From Nephromyces sp. MM_2019 (lineage: Eukaryota > Apicomplexa > Aconoidasida > Nephromycida), in the NCBI GenBank assembly GCA_015657535.1, contig JADHZB010000540.1, positions 1 through 20,169 of the forward strand: 20,169 bases of DNA, in the 5' to 3' direction. Positions 1 to 8,603 of this stretch are shown piece after piece. A program made the position numbers and the translations under genes. A model generated the notes under the pieces. It did no database searches. It saw only the letters and a program-made list of their open reading frames with translations, and was not told the origin of the DNA. The number at the start of each line of letters is the position of its first letter. Within the stretch, counting starts at the first letter, position 1.

Positions 1-105
1 GCACACAAATGCACACACATAACACACACTTACGCACACAAACACACACACATAACACACACTTACGCACACAAATGCACACACATAACACACACACATT
101 CATGT
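1..105. repeat. 33 bp CA-rich tandem repeat at left edge, 3 copies
   Basis: Units begin at positions 1, 34 and 67, each starting GCACACAAA and running into CATAACACACACTTAC. Copies differ by an ATG/ACA change, and the third degenerates into (CA)n. The array may continue left of the window. It lies downstream of the last visible AP4E exon on that gene's strand, so it is probably intronic. Confidence 0.85.
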
Positions 106-143
106 ATGGATGACCACCCAGACAACACAGGTAAGCAAATCCC

Positions 144-161
144 ACCACACACACACACACA
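144..161. repeat. (CA)n microsatellite
   Basis: A short pure CA tract inside the AP4E intron that follows the 192-265 exon. Confidence 0.8.
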
Positions 162-191
162 CATTTCCCTTGGGCTTTTAAAGAGGATTAC

Positions 192-265
192 CCTTTGCAT
201 AGTGTTGATTAGCAGCAACATCAGCTCATGCTCTCTGCTGAGAAACAAAACACACGCCAAATACC
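192..265 (-). CDS. AP4E1: AP4E fourth coding exon
   Basis: This 74 nt exon lies between the acceptor GTGTTTCAG (AG at 267-266) and a donor GTAATC starting at 191. It encodes the end of a split glycine codon and then YLACVLFLSREHELMLLLIN with TMQR. It matches the GYLA..LFL....ELI.LLVNT stretch of AP-4 epsilon. The following family residues (DLQS-like) do not occur in 1-190, so the next exon lies outside the window. Confidence 0.87.
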
Positions 266-1026
266 CTGAAACACACAAAAATGAGTGGAAAGAACACACT
301 TACAAAAGAAAGTGGAAATAACACGCACACAAAAAGAAAATAGGAAGATAACGCATGCACACACACAAGAGGCATGGAAGAAAGGCAAAAGATGAAAGAG
401 CAAACCTACCCATGCGTTTACACACAATATTCTTGTCATTCGCCAGGTTTACGCCGTTAACATAGCAAAAAGACGCATCATGCCCAAGCATCTGCGCATA
501 CACTCCTCTTAGAAGGTACTCCTTCATCTTCTTCTGCAAAAACATCATTTAAAAAGCAGACAAAATGCCTTTTTTCTAGAAAATATACAAATTTTTAGCC
601 GATGAGGAGGGGCATGTATAGGAGGGGGGGTGGTGTGAGGCTGTGTGTGTGGATGTGAGCTGGTTGAAGGCTGTGTGTGTGGATGTGAGCTGGTTGAAGG
701 CTGTGTGTGTGGATGTGAGCTGGTTGAAGGCTGTGTGTGTGGGTGTGAGCTGGTTGAAGGCTGTATATCTGATTTTGATGTGAAAAACAGCGTGTGTAAA
801 CGGGAAAGCAGGAGAGTAACTGTTCGATGTATATACACGAGTATGAGATGTGAAGCGTCTAGAAAACGTTAGATAGAGCATCAGAAGCTGCTAATGAGAA
901 GCTTTTAACACATAAACGCGCATTCATCAAATATCCTAAACACAAGCAGACACACAGTGTAGAATTGAGTAAGGAGAGCGAAAGAGGATAGACAACATAT
1001 CTCGCAGTGCAAATACATACACACAC

Positions 1027-1067
<41 letters not shown>

Positions 1068-1994
1068 AATCCCTCAATTTCTTCTTTAATGTTGTTAATA
1101 AAAAGGGGATTTTTTCCAAATCGCATTCGCAAAAATCTGAGAAAAAACCATCAGATAATATCAGAAAACTTCGCAATAAAAGATGCTACTAAACAAAAGC
1201 AACGAAACCATGTGTGTGGAAATACTCTTGAAAAGTTTTTATGAATCTAAAATCGTGCTAACTAAGAAGACCACGCGCAGATTCCTACAAAAATGAAGAT
1301 TTTCATCAAAAAATGATAAAAAATCCCCGAAAAAAGGTGTAGGTACACCGAAAGTGGCACAAAGTTCGTATGCTTTAGGCAATTCATAGAATAAGAGGTA
1401 GAAAACCATCCTCTCACAACACCAACCTGAGGTGTTCCTGGTAGGTTTATCTTCGATCTCAGCCAATTCAATTCTCGCTGAACGGTTCTATCTTCTTCCT
1501 GTTAAGCACGAAAAACAAAATTTCGACGCCAAAGGAGATGATACCATTTTTTCCCGCTTCTTAGAGATAAAAACTTGAAGAAAACCGCGAAAGACAACTT
1601 TATTGATTATTCTTAATGGGAAAAACTACTTTAAAGCGAATTTAAACGGGTTTTTTGGGTACGAAGAAGCATAGAGCAGAAACTGTACATACACCCGGTG
1701 GTTCTGCACTCAATTGTATGATGGAAATACATTAAACGCTCATCTTTGTTTCATCAAATTGAGCTTTGTGTGCCTGTGATTCAAAGATGTGTACAAGAAT
1801 CATACAAAGGTGTGTGTATGTGCCAACGATGTGTGGGTATAACCAAAACGTGTGTTTCGGTGCATCATCTTTCTTCATTAAAGGAACTCAAAGAAGCTAA
1901 CATGTGTGCGTGTTACCTGCTTGGTTCGGGATTCTCCAATCGTACGAACGAACTCGGAGAACTCCCGAGAGAGATGAGAGCCAGAAGAATACAT
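192..1994 (-). CDS. AP4E1: AP-4 complex subunit epsilon, N-terminal part (partial gene, 4 exons seen)
   Basis: AP-4 epsilon is a large subunit of the AP-4 adaptor, which sorts membrane cargo at the trans-Golgi network without clathrin. Four minus-strand exons (1994-1917, 1498-1427, 533-410, 265-192) join in frame, with intron phases 0, 0 and 1, into ~116 residues. They match the start of the adaptin trunk (armadillo-like helices). Landmarks in order are SREFSEFVRTIGESRTKQ (residues 9-26), EEDRTVQREL (27-36), KKMKEYLLRGVYAQMLGHDASF (51-72, shown as its two halves KKMKEYLLR and MLGHDASF), KRMGYLACVLFL (from about 89) and ELMLLLINTMQR at the visible end. MLGHDASF with KR.GYLA..LFL is typical of AP-4 epsilon; AP-1 gamma has MLGYPAHF-like sequence there. 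A donor (GTAATC) follows at 191, so the gene continues past the left edge. Family assignment comes from remembered homologues, not a search. Confidence 0.87.
266..409 (-). other. AP4E intron 3
   Basis: A 144 bp GT-AG intron (GTAGGT to TTTCAG), phase 1. It is the shortest intron seen in the window and is T-rich on the transcribed (minus) sense strand. Confidence 0.8.
410..533 (-). CDS. AP4E1: AP4E third coding exon
   Basis: This 124 nt exon lies between the acceptor TTTTTGCAG (AG at 535-534) and a donor GTAGGT starting at 409. It encodes 41 residues plus one base, including KKMKEYLLRGVYAQMLGHDA and SFCYVNGVNLANDKNIVCKR. This is the best-conserved adaptin trunk segment in the window and the strongest evidence for the gene identity. 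The odd base completes a glycine codon with the first two bases of the next exon. Confidence 0.9.
639..770. repeat. 30 bp minisatellite, 4 copies plus a partial
   Basis: Units start at 639, 669, 699 and 729. Each reads GGCTGTGTGTGTGGATGTGA and then GCTGGTTGAA. The first three copies are identical and the fourth has one A-to-G change. A fifth copy decays after GGCTGTAT. The array lies in AP4E intron 2, and all six frames over it are incidental repeats. Confidence 0.95.
1012..1068. repeat. CA / TACACA microsatellite
   Basis: A CA-rich tract with a regular ACATAC hexamer rhythm and a terminal (CA)n, inside AP4E intron 2. Confidence 0.85.
1427..1498 (-). CDS. AP4E1: AP4E second coding exon
   Basis: This 72 nt exon is phase 0 at both ends. 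It lies between the acceptor TTAACAG (AG at 1500-1499) and a donor GTTGGT starting at 1426. It encodes EEDRTVQRELNWLRSKINLP followed by GTPQ, which fits the EEDRIV..E...LK..L..PDIP stretch after the first helix of AP-4 epsilon. The donor is weak at its third position (GTT rather than GTA/GTG), but the reading frame joins cleanly to the next exon. Confidence 0.82.
1499..1916 (-). other. AP4E intron 1
   Basis: A 418 bp GT-AG intron (GTAACA to AACAG), phase 0, separating the start-codon exon from the EEDR exon. No RNA gene or repeat was noticed inside it. Confidence 0.75.
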
Positions 1995-2005
1995 TTTATT
2001 ACTTC
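1917..2005 (-). CDS. AP4E1: AP4E exon with start codon
   Basis: On the minus strand a pyrimidine-rich run ends in CTGCAG at 2011-2006. It is followed by 11 nt of leader and ATG at 1994-1992, in the context AATAAAATG. The 26 codons end in RTKQ before the donor GTAACA at 1916. The encoded SREFSEFVRTIGESRTKQ aligns with the very N-terminus of AP-4 epsilon proteins (SKEFLDLVKSIGEARSK in plants), which supports this ATG. The 11 leader bases contain no in-frame stop, so a slightly longer N-terminus from an upstream exon cannot be excluded. Confidence 0.82.
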
Positions 2006-2060
2006 CTGCAGTAGAAGAGAAAACTAGCGAAAAAGCAGTAAAATTTTCAAAAAAAAACGT
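2006..2060 (-). promoter_or_regulatory. Pyrimidine-rich 3' splice-site-like tract upstream of AP4E start
   Basis: On the minus strand, T-rich sequence ends in TTTTCTCTTCTACTGCAG directly before the 11 nt leader of AP4E. It looks like a strong acceptor, implying that the 5' leader is spliced (a leader intron or a trans-spliced leader). The transcription start itself cannot be placed. Confidence 0.5.
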
Positions 2061-2183
2061 CAAACTTCTGCGCCTATGAAGAGGAATGCGGTAGAGAATA
2101 ATAGCGAAAACACATGCATAACATCGCAGGGGGATAGACAGAGGAACACACACAAGAAAGTGGCCTTTTACATTAAATTTAAG

Positions 2184-2198
2184 AAAAAAAAAAAAAAA
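2184..2198. repeat. A15 homopolymer
   Basis: Fifteen consecutive A residues just upstream of the AP4E leader region (T15 on that gene's sense strand), followed by CACACACATA. Confidence 0.9.
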
Positions 2199-2405
2199 GA
2201 CACACACATATATGCAGCTTGGAGTATACACCTACAAACACATGTACATACACCTAAAAACATACACATGCGCATACACCTACACACAAACCAACACACT
2301 CACATACACACACAGATATACAACTAAACACACCTAAATAAATAACAGAAACCATCCACACGCATTAAACTCACTAAGAACACAATCTACTCGCACACAC
2401 ATAAT
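2199..2405. repeat. CA-rich low-complexity region
   Basis: Irregular CA, ACATAC and CACAAAC repeats interrupted by AT-rich stretches, lying upstream of AP4E. No coding potential is supported. Confidence 0.75.
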
Positions 2406-3039
2406 ATTTACCTCCATATACTTTAAAAAATCCCCAAACAATCCAATAAAACCACAGATTTTCCTACTTTTTCTCACAAAAAATCACTTCAAATGATTTT
2501 CTTTTAAACTTTCGCAAATTACCATGAAATGAGGGAAAATAGAGAGATTCTACGAATCCCCTTTAAAGGGAAAAAGTCTTAATCCACGTCAACGATTCTC
2601 CAGAAAAGTTCTCGAAAGACTTAAGAAGGGCACAAAACTGCATACACACGGGAAAAACAAAAAAATCTTTTTCAGGCTTTAGACAGAACCTTTTCAATAG
2701 TAAGCTTCGATAGAAAGAATAGAAGAAAAAGAGGGACAATACCATTCAAACACACTAATAGCGGCTCATAATGACATTTTTTAGCCAAAAAAGAAGAGAA
2801 AACGAGCAGCACACACAAGGGACGAGCACGCACAAACGAATGAAGCACAACCACAAGCAGCGAGCATACACGCAAGAGGGAAGCACACACTTTCAAAGAT
2901 AAAAACACACTTATTACCGTCTTCATGGCTGCACGTACAGCTTATCGCCGTGATTATTAGAAAAAAAAAGCAAAATACAGAGAAGTGTGTTGCGTCAGTA
3001 TCTTTCAACAGCTTTTAAGTTTTGTATAGGAAGCAGGTC
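2406..3039. other. No recognised gene (upstream of AP4E)
   Basis: AT-rich sequence with scattered CACAC tracts. Minus-strand frames of 60-84 codons here are rich in L, V, F and C and match nothing I know. They are what T-rich DNA yields by chance. Confidence 0.6.
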
Positions 3040-3254
3040 AAAGGAAGGGAGTGAGAGAGAGGGAAAAGAAAGAAAAGGAAGAGAGTGAGAGAGAGGGAAA
3101 AGAAAGAAAAGAGAGAAGAAGAGAGGGAAAAGAAAGAAAAGGAAGAGAGAAGAAGAGAGAACAAAGAAAGAAAAGAGAGAAGAAGAGAGGGAAAAGAAAG
3201 AAAAGAGAGAAGAAGAGAGAACAAAGAAAGAAAAGAGAGAAGAAGAGAGGGAAA
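3040..3254. repeat. Polypurine GA-rich minisatellite
   Basis: About 215 bp of almost uninterrupted purines on the plus strand (a few T in GTGAG and a few C in GAACAAAG). Inside are ~30 bp units beginning AGAAGAGAGGGAAAAGAAAG, alternating with a variant containing GAGAACAAAG. The earlier part uses longer units with GTGAGAGAGAGGG. Overlapping frames give K/R/E-rich or F/L/S-rich translations that are repeat artefacts. Confidence 0.92.
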
Positions 3255-5300
3255 TAGACTGAAAAAAAAGCAGGAAATAGAAGAAAACAGCAAAGAAATA
3301 GAAGAAAGCATACAAAAACAGAGAATTCCGATGACTTCACATCTTTTAAGTGTAAAGGGGTGTTTACACATCATTTTTCACACATTTCAGTAGAAATCTT
3401 CATCCTCATAGCAACTATTTGTTGTATAGACACAGAAAATCCAGGCCCCAAGGTGCCAAACCTCCAGAGACTCATATAGAAGCAAATATTGACTACGATG
3501 CAACTATAAACTGCAGCAAAAAAAGGATTATCCGCCTCTTTGTACACAAATGTGCAAAGCTCCCATGAAGTTCAGCTAATAAACAAATAACCCCAGAGAA
3601 TACCACATAAAGCTATAAAATCTCTGCAAAAGAAGAAAATGCAGAATTTGAGAATCTTTAACTACAACAAGGAATGTATATAAACTTTGAAGACAGCCCT
3701 ATTCCTCTTTAAATCACGAAAATTCCCATTTCTCAACACCAAAACATTAAAATGAGGTAATCAAAACTTCCCCAATACAGGCGAATGCACCTATAATTGC
3801 AATGATTTCACTCAGCTACGCTAGTCTATAAAGGAGGCCTGTGTTCCAAATGGTATAAAAAGAAGAGAAACTTTCTGTATCAAACCAACACTTTTTTTAA
3901 TCGTAAAAGCATCATTTTCTGGCCTTCGTTGCCATCATCCTCCATAATAAGCGAAAAAAGAGCTAATCCACATACATTTCAGTGGAACATCTAATGGGAG
4001 TGCCTTCTTGTGTGTTAAAATCAAACAGAGTTCTTTTGGAAGGTGAAAAAAACCGAGGACTAGTAAAAAAAGCAGTGCCACATAAACATTGAAAAAAAAC
4101 ACACACAGGTACTTCAACAAACACAAGTACTTACACATACACATGCACACATGGACATGCACACACACATACATGCGCATTTGCACATGAAAATGCACAC
4201 ATTCACATACATATAGATCCACATAAACAGATCCACACACACACACTCAATTTCAAGCTCCTTCTAGCTCACACAAGATGCTCCATGCTGTCCAACTCCC
4301 CTCTACCCGCAAAAACTACAGAAAATCCCTCAATTTCCCTCTTTTTCGCTGATTTTTCTCAACTTCTTCCTCATCTTTTCGACTGAAGATGCTAAAAATG
4401 CATACACTTGCACTAGTGTGTTGCTTTTTTGGCTTTTTTGGCTACTCTTTCCAACATGGGTAACTCCAAAACGTACGCAGGGAATCAGCACAGTAAAATT
4501 GCCCCCGAAATTGCAGTAATCACCAAATTTTTCAACATCAAAATTTTTTGATGAAGATTTCCCATAACTTTTATATGGAATCCATGTTTCACCAAAAAAA
4601 ATCTAATTCCTCTTTTATGTAGTAATTTAATGTAACAGTGAAACTGCTTTAAGCTTTTCCTTTACAAGGAAAGCTCGCCCATACAAAACTTCTAATATAC
4701 ATTCCAATTAATTCCAAATTTAATGAAAACTTCCACAAGTTTTTTTCCGTAGTCCGCATTTCTATAGAACTAAATGCTGGCGTGATAAGGTCTATAATTA
4801 CTACACCCTCATAAGAAATGCAATTTACCGCTCTTCAAAATTGCAATACACACAAGTCCACAAGAACAGTTTGAAAACATCAAAAAATGGTTATCTCATA
4901 CAACCGGCAGCTATTTTCCAAAATTTCCCAGACTCCCAAGAGTTAGCCTAAAAAGAGGGGCAGCCTTACAGCTTTTTGAACTCCTTTGCAAAGGGATGAG
5001 CCACATAACGCTAAACGGAAAGAAGTCAAAAAAAAAAATGGACTTTTTACGAGAAATGGAATGCATGTGCACCCTTTCACCTAACAGCAGAAGTATAGAA
5101 TCTTCCTTCACCTACCGGTGCATCATTTCGTGTACCACTACCACGTTATTTGTATGATCTTGATTCAAAATTCCTACTTATTTGATAGTCTTCAAGCAGC
5201 CTAGAAACTTTATAATTACCGTTTCAGAAACAACCAGAAAACACGTGGCTTCTACCAAAAAAATCCTTGCAAGGCCATCATAACAGGAGTCAACGAGTGT
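3255..5300. other. No recognised gene
   Basis: A/C-rich on the plus strand, with CA-rich repeats at about 4095-4245. A few minus-strand open stretches have splice-like borders (5116-5173; an open frame at 4333-4602), but none joins to a recognisable protein. Confidence 0.5.
4095..4245. repeat. CA-rich low-complexity region
   Basis: Irregular repeats of ACACAT, GCACACA and ACATAC, with ACATGCACAC recurring. The overlapping 103-codon minus-strand frame is Val/Cys/His-rich because of the repeat. Confidence 0.8.
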
Positions 5301-5539
5301 ATATCCAGGTGCCTCCTGTGTGTGCACGTCAAGGGCGCAAGAAAGCTTGTCAGAAAGTGCACACTTTCAAAAATCAAAGGCTTTTTGCAGGTGTAAGCGG
5401 ACCGAGGAAGAGAGAGGTGGTGCCGCTTGCTTTATAAACGCTTCAAGAAGAGGAGGGGTGGTAACAGTAAGCGGCGGTTATTCACGCCTCAGGACGGCGA
5501 GGGACCAACTTTGGTTAGTATCTCTGAAAGGATGAAACA

Positions 5540-5695
5540 GTGTGCGTGTGTGTGGTTAATTCAGCTAGGGAATGAGAGGGGGTGCGCGTTTCTGTGCATG
5601 TGTGGCTAACTCGGTTAAGAAATGAGAGGGAGTGCGTGTGTGTGTAAGTAGTCCCATGAAGAAGTGAGAGCGTGTGCGTGCGTGTGTGTGTACAA
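5540..5695. repeat. GT-rich region with degenerate ~54-58 bp repeat
   Basis: Three GT-rich blocks (GTGCGTGTGTGTG-like) are each followed by a similar stretch containing TCxxxxAAGAAGTGAGAG or AATGAGAGGG. This suggests a degenerate longer unit. It marks the switch from CA-rich to GT-rich plus-strand sequence. Confidence 0.6.
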
Positions 5696-7731
5696 TTGAT
5701 CTCGTAAAGAAGTGAAAAAGCTGGTGTGGTGCGTATGCGCCATAAGCAAGGGTTTACAAATTAGTGCATTTTCACCTTTAGAGGCAGTCGGCATGCGGTT
5801 GTAACGAGGGAATTTGGGCGGGTTATCGGTGTAAGATAACGCAATGAGTATGTAGCTTTTTTGTACGGATAATACGAGATCCCTCTTTACCTGGCTTCTT
5901 TTTCAAGAAAATTGAGAAAAAAAAGCTCGGTTAGTGGAGAAAATTGAGGAGACTGTTGTTATTAGCTAATATTGCGGCTGAGGTTGTTTGTAAAAACTGA
6001 GCATGCGGAGGCTTTCCACAAAAACTGACGTGGATGAGCTAGTTTTAGATTAAGCTAGCAAAGCAAATAACTCAGAGAGGCGAGTAGCTTACATTGAAAA
6101 ATCTGCATTAATAAATCGCAAACAGGAATTCACATAGATACTAAGACAGTCAACTTTATTTTTTAAATTAAATATACACAAAAAACGGAGTCCAAGGTCG
6201 CTGTGAAAAAGAAAAATTTACAATAATTTCAAAATAATGGTTTGTTGATATACTAGCTAATGAAAAAAACCAAATGAGAGCAATTGCACCGCTAAAAAGG
6301 TGAAGGCTTTTATGATGCGAAAGCAACATTTCAGCGGGCAGTGGCAACTTCCATATGTGCTTAGGGCATACACTGGATGAAGTTCAAAAAGCTACACCAA
6401 AACAGTTGTAGCCTTGCGTAATCATAAAATCAACCAAAACTAAATTTTGCTTTTTACGAACTGCAGAAGCTACCCGTCAAGACTTGCTTATTCTGTTCTT
6501 TTTTTCATATAGTCTCCGAGGGCTGGAGATCGTGTGTCGGGAAAAGTTGCAAAAAAATAAAAGTGAACGACATACGAAGCAATGCAGTACCACAAAAAGA
6601 GCTGATAACTGTGCGCTAAAAAAAAATGCGCATTAGCGCAAACAAATAAAACTATCGATACTACTAAAATTAATATGGTTTTTGCAACTTTACATTGGCA
6701 AGTCTTGCTAATATCTTAGAGTGTACTGATAGATTACAGCGAAAGACTTCAAAGGTTGGGACGTCAACTCTCAGCGTAAATGCAATGCCAATCCCCCACT
6801 TTGAAAATTTATGTGGTACAACCAGATAAGCATGAGGGAAGGGAATTTTTTAGAAACTAAAAAAATGGAAAAAGCGAAAATACACGCCTTTTACTATCCA
6901 AAGAGGAACAGCCTGCTTTTATACGTTTTGGAAGAAACTTAATCAAGAGAGACATCCCTTTTTGGGGCAACTTTCAAAGCAGTATTTTGATGGTTCCGTG
7001 GGTTTGCTGTACCACTTAGGAGAGTTAGTGCTCCAGGGTATGTCCAAAACACCACGGGAAGTGTTGCATTTAATTCATTAGACTTTTCTCTACAATATCC
7101 TACATCGCTTTGCTGCTCTAGCGGGGCCTTTTCAATTTTTTATCCACTGCGATTGTGCATTGGATTTATTCGGGGCTATCCTGTATCTTATGTCCCAACT
7201 AAATAAAGAAGCTTAGCAAGAAATGCGTATACAAAGTTTAACGCAAAAAGTTAATGGTATCTATGAATAGAAAAATATGCCTGCTTAAAATAGAGGTAAG
7301 AACTATTGTATAAAACATTCACCCTCATATAGAAAGGCCGGTGAGCGCAGTATCGTAAGGGAAACAAGAGCATAGATATATATACACCACGTGCCTGTTT
7401 TATTCTGTATAATTCCGTATACCTTCTGCTCCTCTCTAAAGAGCTAGAAAATAAGCTTATGGATGGCTTGGCAGTAAAATTAATACCGGCTAGTCTTTAG
7501 CTACTACAAGAATAAGCCTTTTAACCGGTATCATCGTAGGATCAATGTTATACGTAGAAAGTACGCAGGGGCTATGCATACGAATCTTTCAACCCTACTT
7601 CTTGCACAATTACGCTGATGGCACTTTATGCCGTTTTTAAGATATTCAAAGAATGTCAAGGTAAGGTAGCCACGAGTTTAGTTGTTACGACGGAATCAAA
7701 GACATATTATGAAGAGGAGGGCTCTCAGACG
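5696..7731. other. No recognised gene
   Basis: AT-rich DNA without low-complexity coding signal. It includes a small stem-loop (6612-6640) and a plus-strand open frame of 72 codons without a start codon (6991-7206), neither of which I can assign. Confidence 0.55.
6612..6640. other. Inverted repeat, 8 bp stem
   Basis: TGCGCTAA (6612-6619) pairs with TTAGCGCA (6633-6640) across an A-rich 13 nt loop that itself contains the palindrome ATGCGCAT. Confidence 0.6.
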
Positions 7732-8105
7732 TGCTGGTACTTTTAGAGTTTTTGGCACCTTTGTAGTTTCTGGCAATTTTAAAGTTGCTCCTGACTTTTA
7801 GAGTTATCGAAAATTTTATAGTCGCTGGAAATTTTGAAGTTGCTTACCACTGCTAGAGTTTCTGGTAATTTTGTAGTTTCCGTCATTTGTAGATTTGCTT
7901 TTCGCGTTTGTTGCTAGCCATGTCTCTGGTTGCTGGCCACTTATAGACTTGCCGTTCACTTATAAACCTGCTATTCACTCATAGGCTTGCTTGCCACTTT
8001 TAGAGTTACCGGCACTTGCAGAGTTGCTTCTCACGTTTTTCTAGTCATTTATACACTTGCTAGTGACTCACAGACCTGCTGGTCACTTGTGATTTTTTCT
8101 GGTAA
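7732..8105. repeat. Degenerate ~19 bp tandem array upstream of RPL19
   Basis: About 20 diverged units of 18-19 bp with consensus near TGGCACTTTTAGAGTTGC. Examples are TGGCAATTTTAAAGTTGC, TGGAAATTTTGAAGTTGC, TGGCCACTTATAGACTTGC and CGGCACTTGCAGAGTTGC. Most units begin (C)TGG.A and end GTTGC, CTTGC or GTTTC. The array ends ~500 bp before the RPL19 start codon. Confidence 0.85.
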
Positions 8106-8540
8106 ATGATGAATTTGGCCGCCTTTTACGGTTGCTGCGCACTCGCTAGAAGCCCTCGCCTATTGTGCCTAACAAAACGTAGCACCCTCTACGCTCCCGC
8201 CCTGTAGCAACAGGTATACAGCCCCCAGGGTTAGATTTGCGCCGCATTGTGCGTCCTCTCCAATCGGGCCGCTAAAGCAAGCCCGCATGAATATACGAGG
8301 CTGTCACGGTACAAGAAGAATACGTACATCAATCACACACGCAGCGTGTCACACACACGTCCTATGATTTATGGCAATAAAACCCCGCCACGCCTCATCA
8401 ACGAAGTACCAAACCTTCCCCTGCTTACACTTGTGTCCCGATTGTGCATTCATACAGATTGTAGGTGGGGTTTTCGTGTGAACCCAGATAATGCTGTTGT
8501 GCCACATTATTTTGTAATAACAGCGCCCTGAGCTCCCTCT
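8106..8540. other. RPL19 upstream region, no gene seen
   Basis: More GC-rich than its surroundings and probably containing the RPL19 promoter, though no TATA-like or other core element can be named with confidence. A 94-codon plus-strand frame (8247-8531) has no recognisable domain. Confidence 0.45.
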
Positions 8541-8600
8541 TCTGTTCATCCCTGCGCCTGTTTCCTTCAGTACGGATTAGCTGTCAGCGAAGCGGTCACA
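8541..8600 (+). promoter_or_regulatory. Pyrimidine tract with AG, and RPL19 5' leader
   Basis: A pyrimidine-rich run ends GCGCCTGTTTCCTTCAG (AG at 8569-8570). It is followed by a 30 nt leader and then CACAATGG. It reads as a strong 3' splice site for a leader intron. Alternatively it is a pyrimidine-rich transcription start, as is common in ribosomal protein genes. Confidence 0.5.
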
Positions 8601-8603
8601 ATG
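8601..8603 (+). CDS. RPL19: RPL19 first coding exon (ATG only, inferred)
   Basis: The next exon is closed by an in-frame TAG at its acceptor and has no ATG, so the start must lie upstream. At 8601 CACAATG is directly followed by a good donor, GTATGT. Joining it gives [12 protein letters not shown], close to the family's short N-terminus. An intron right after the start codon is also known in other eukaryotic RPL19 genes. Other ATG-GT candidates (9170s, 9546) have poorer donors. Confidence 0.62.

Larger units (their letters stand above)
534..1426 (-). other. AP4E intron 2
   Basis: An 893 bp GT-AG intron (GTTGGT to TTGCAG), phase 0. It contains the 30 bp tandem array at 639-770 and a CA/TACACA microsatellite at about 1012-1068. 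Several reading frames over these repeats are open only because the repeats are low-complexity, and are not treated as genes. Confidence 0.75.

Noticed and set aside
2672..3008. Minus-strand frames that might form a small secreted-protein gene (MKTVISVFLSL start)
   Set aside because: The hydrophobic composition is what T-rich DNA gives. The frame is short and no homologue is recognised.
3015..3393. Several 68-119 codon frames on both strands with K/R/E-rich or F/L/S-rich translations
   Set aside because: They are all read from the polypurine minisatellite and are periodic in every frame.
4333..4602. 90-codon minus-strand open stretch without an early Met, containing KFGDYCNFGGNFTV
   Set aside because: Open runs of this length are expected by chance in 20 kb of six-frame sequence. 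I could not find convincing partner exons.
5320..5609. Two overlapping plus-strand frames (71 and 60 codons) with basic segments
   Set aside because: They overlap in different frames at a GT-rich repeat boundary and match no family.
6991..7206. 72-codon plus-strand open stretch without a Met, ending GYPVSYVPTK
   Set aside because: There is no start, no clear splice chain and no recognised domain.
7690..8110. The ~19 bp array considered as a CRISPR-like array
   Set aside because: Units are contiguous and degenerate with no unique spacers, and the genome is eukaryotic.
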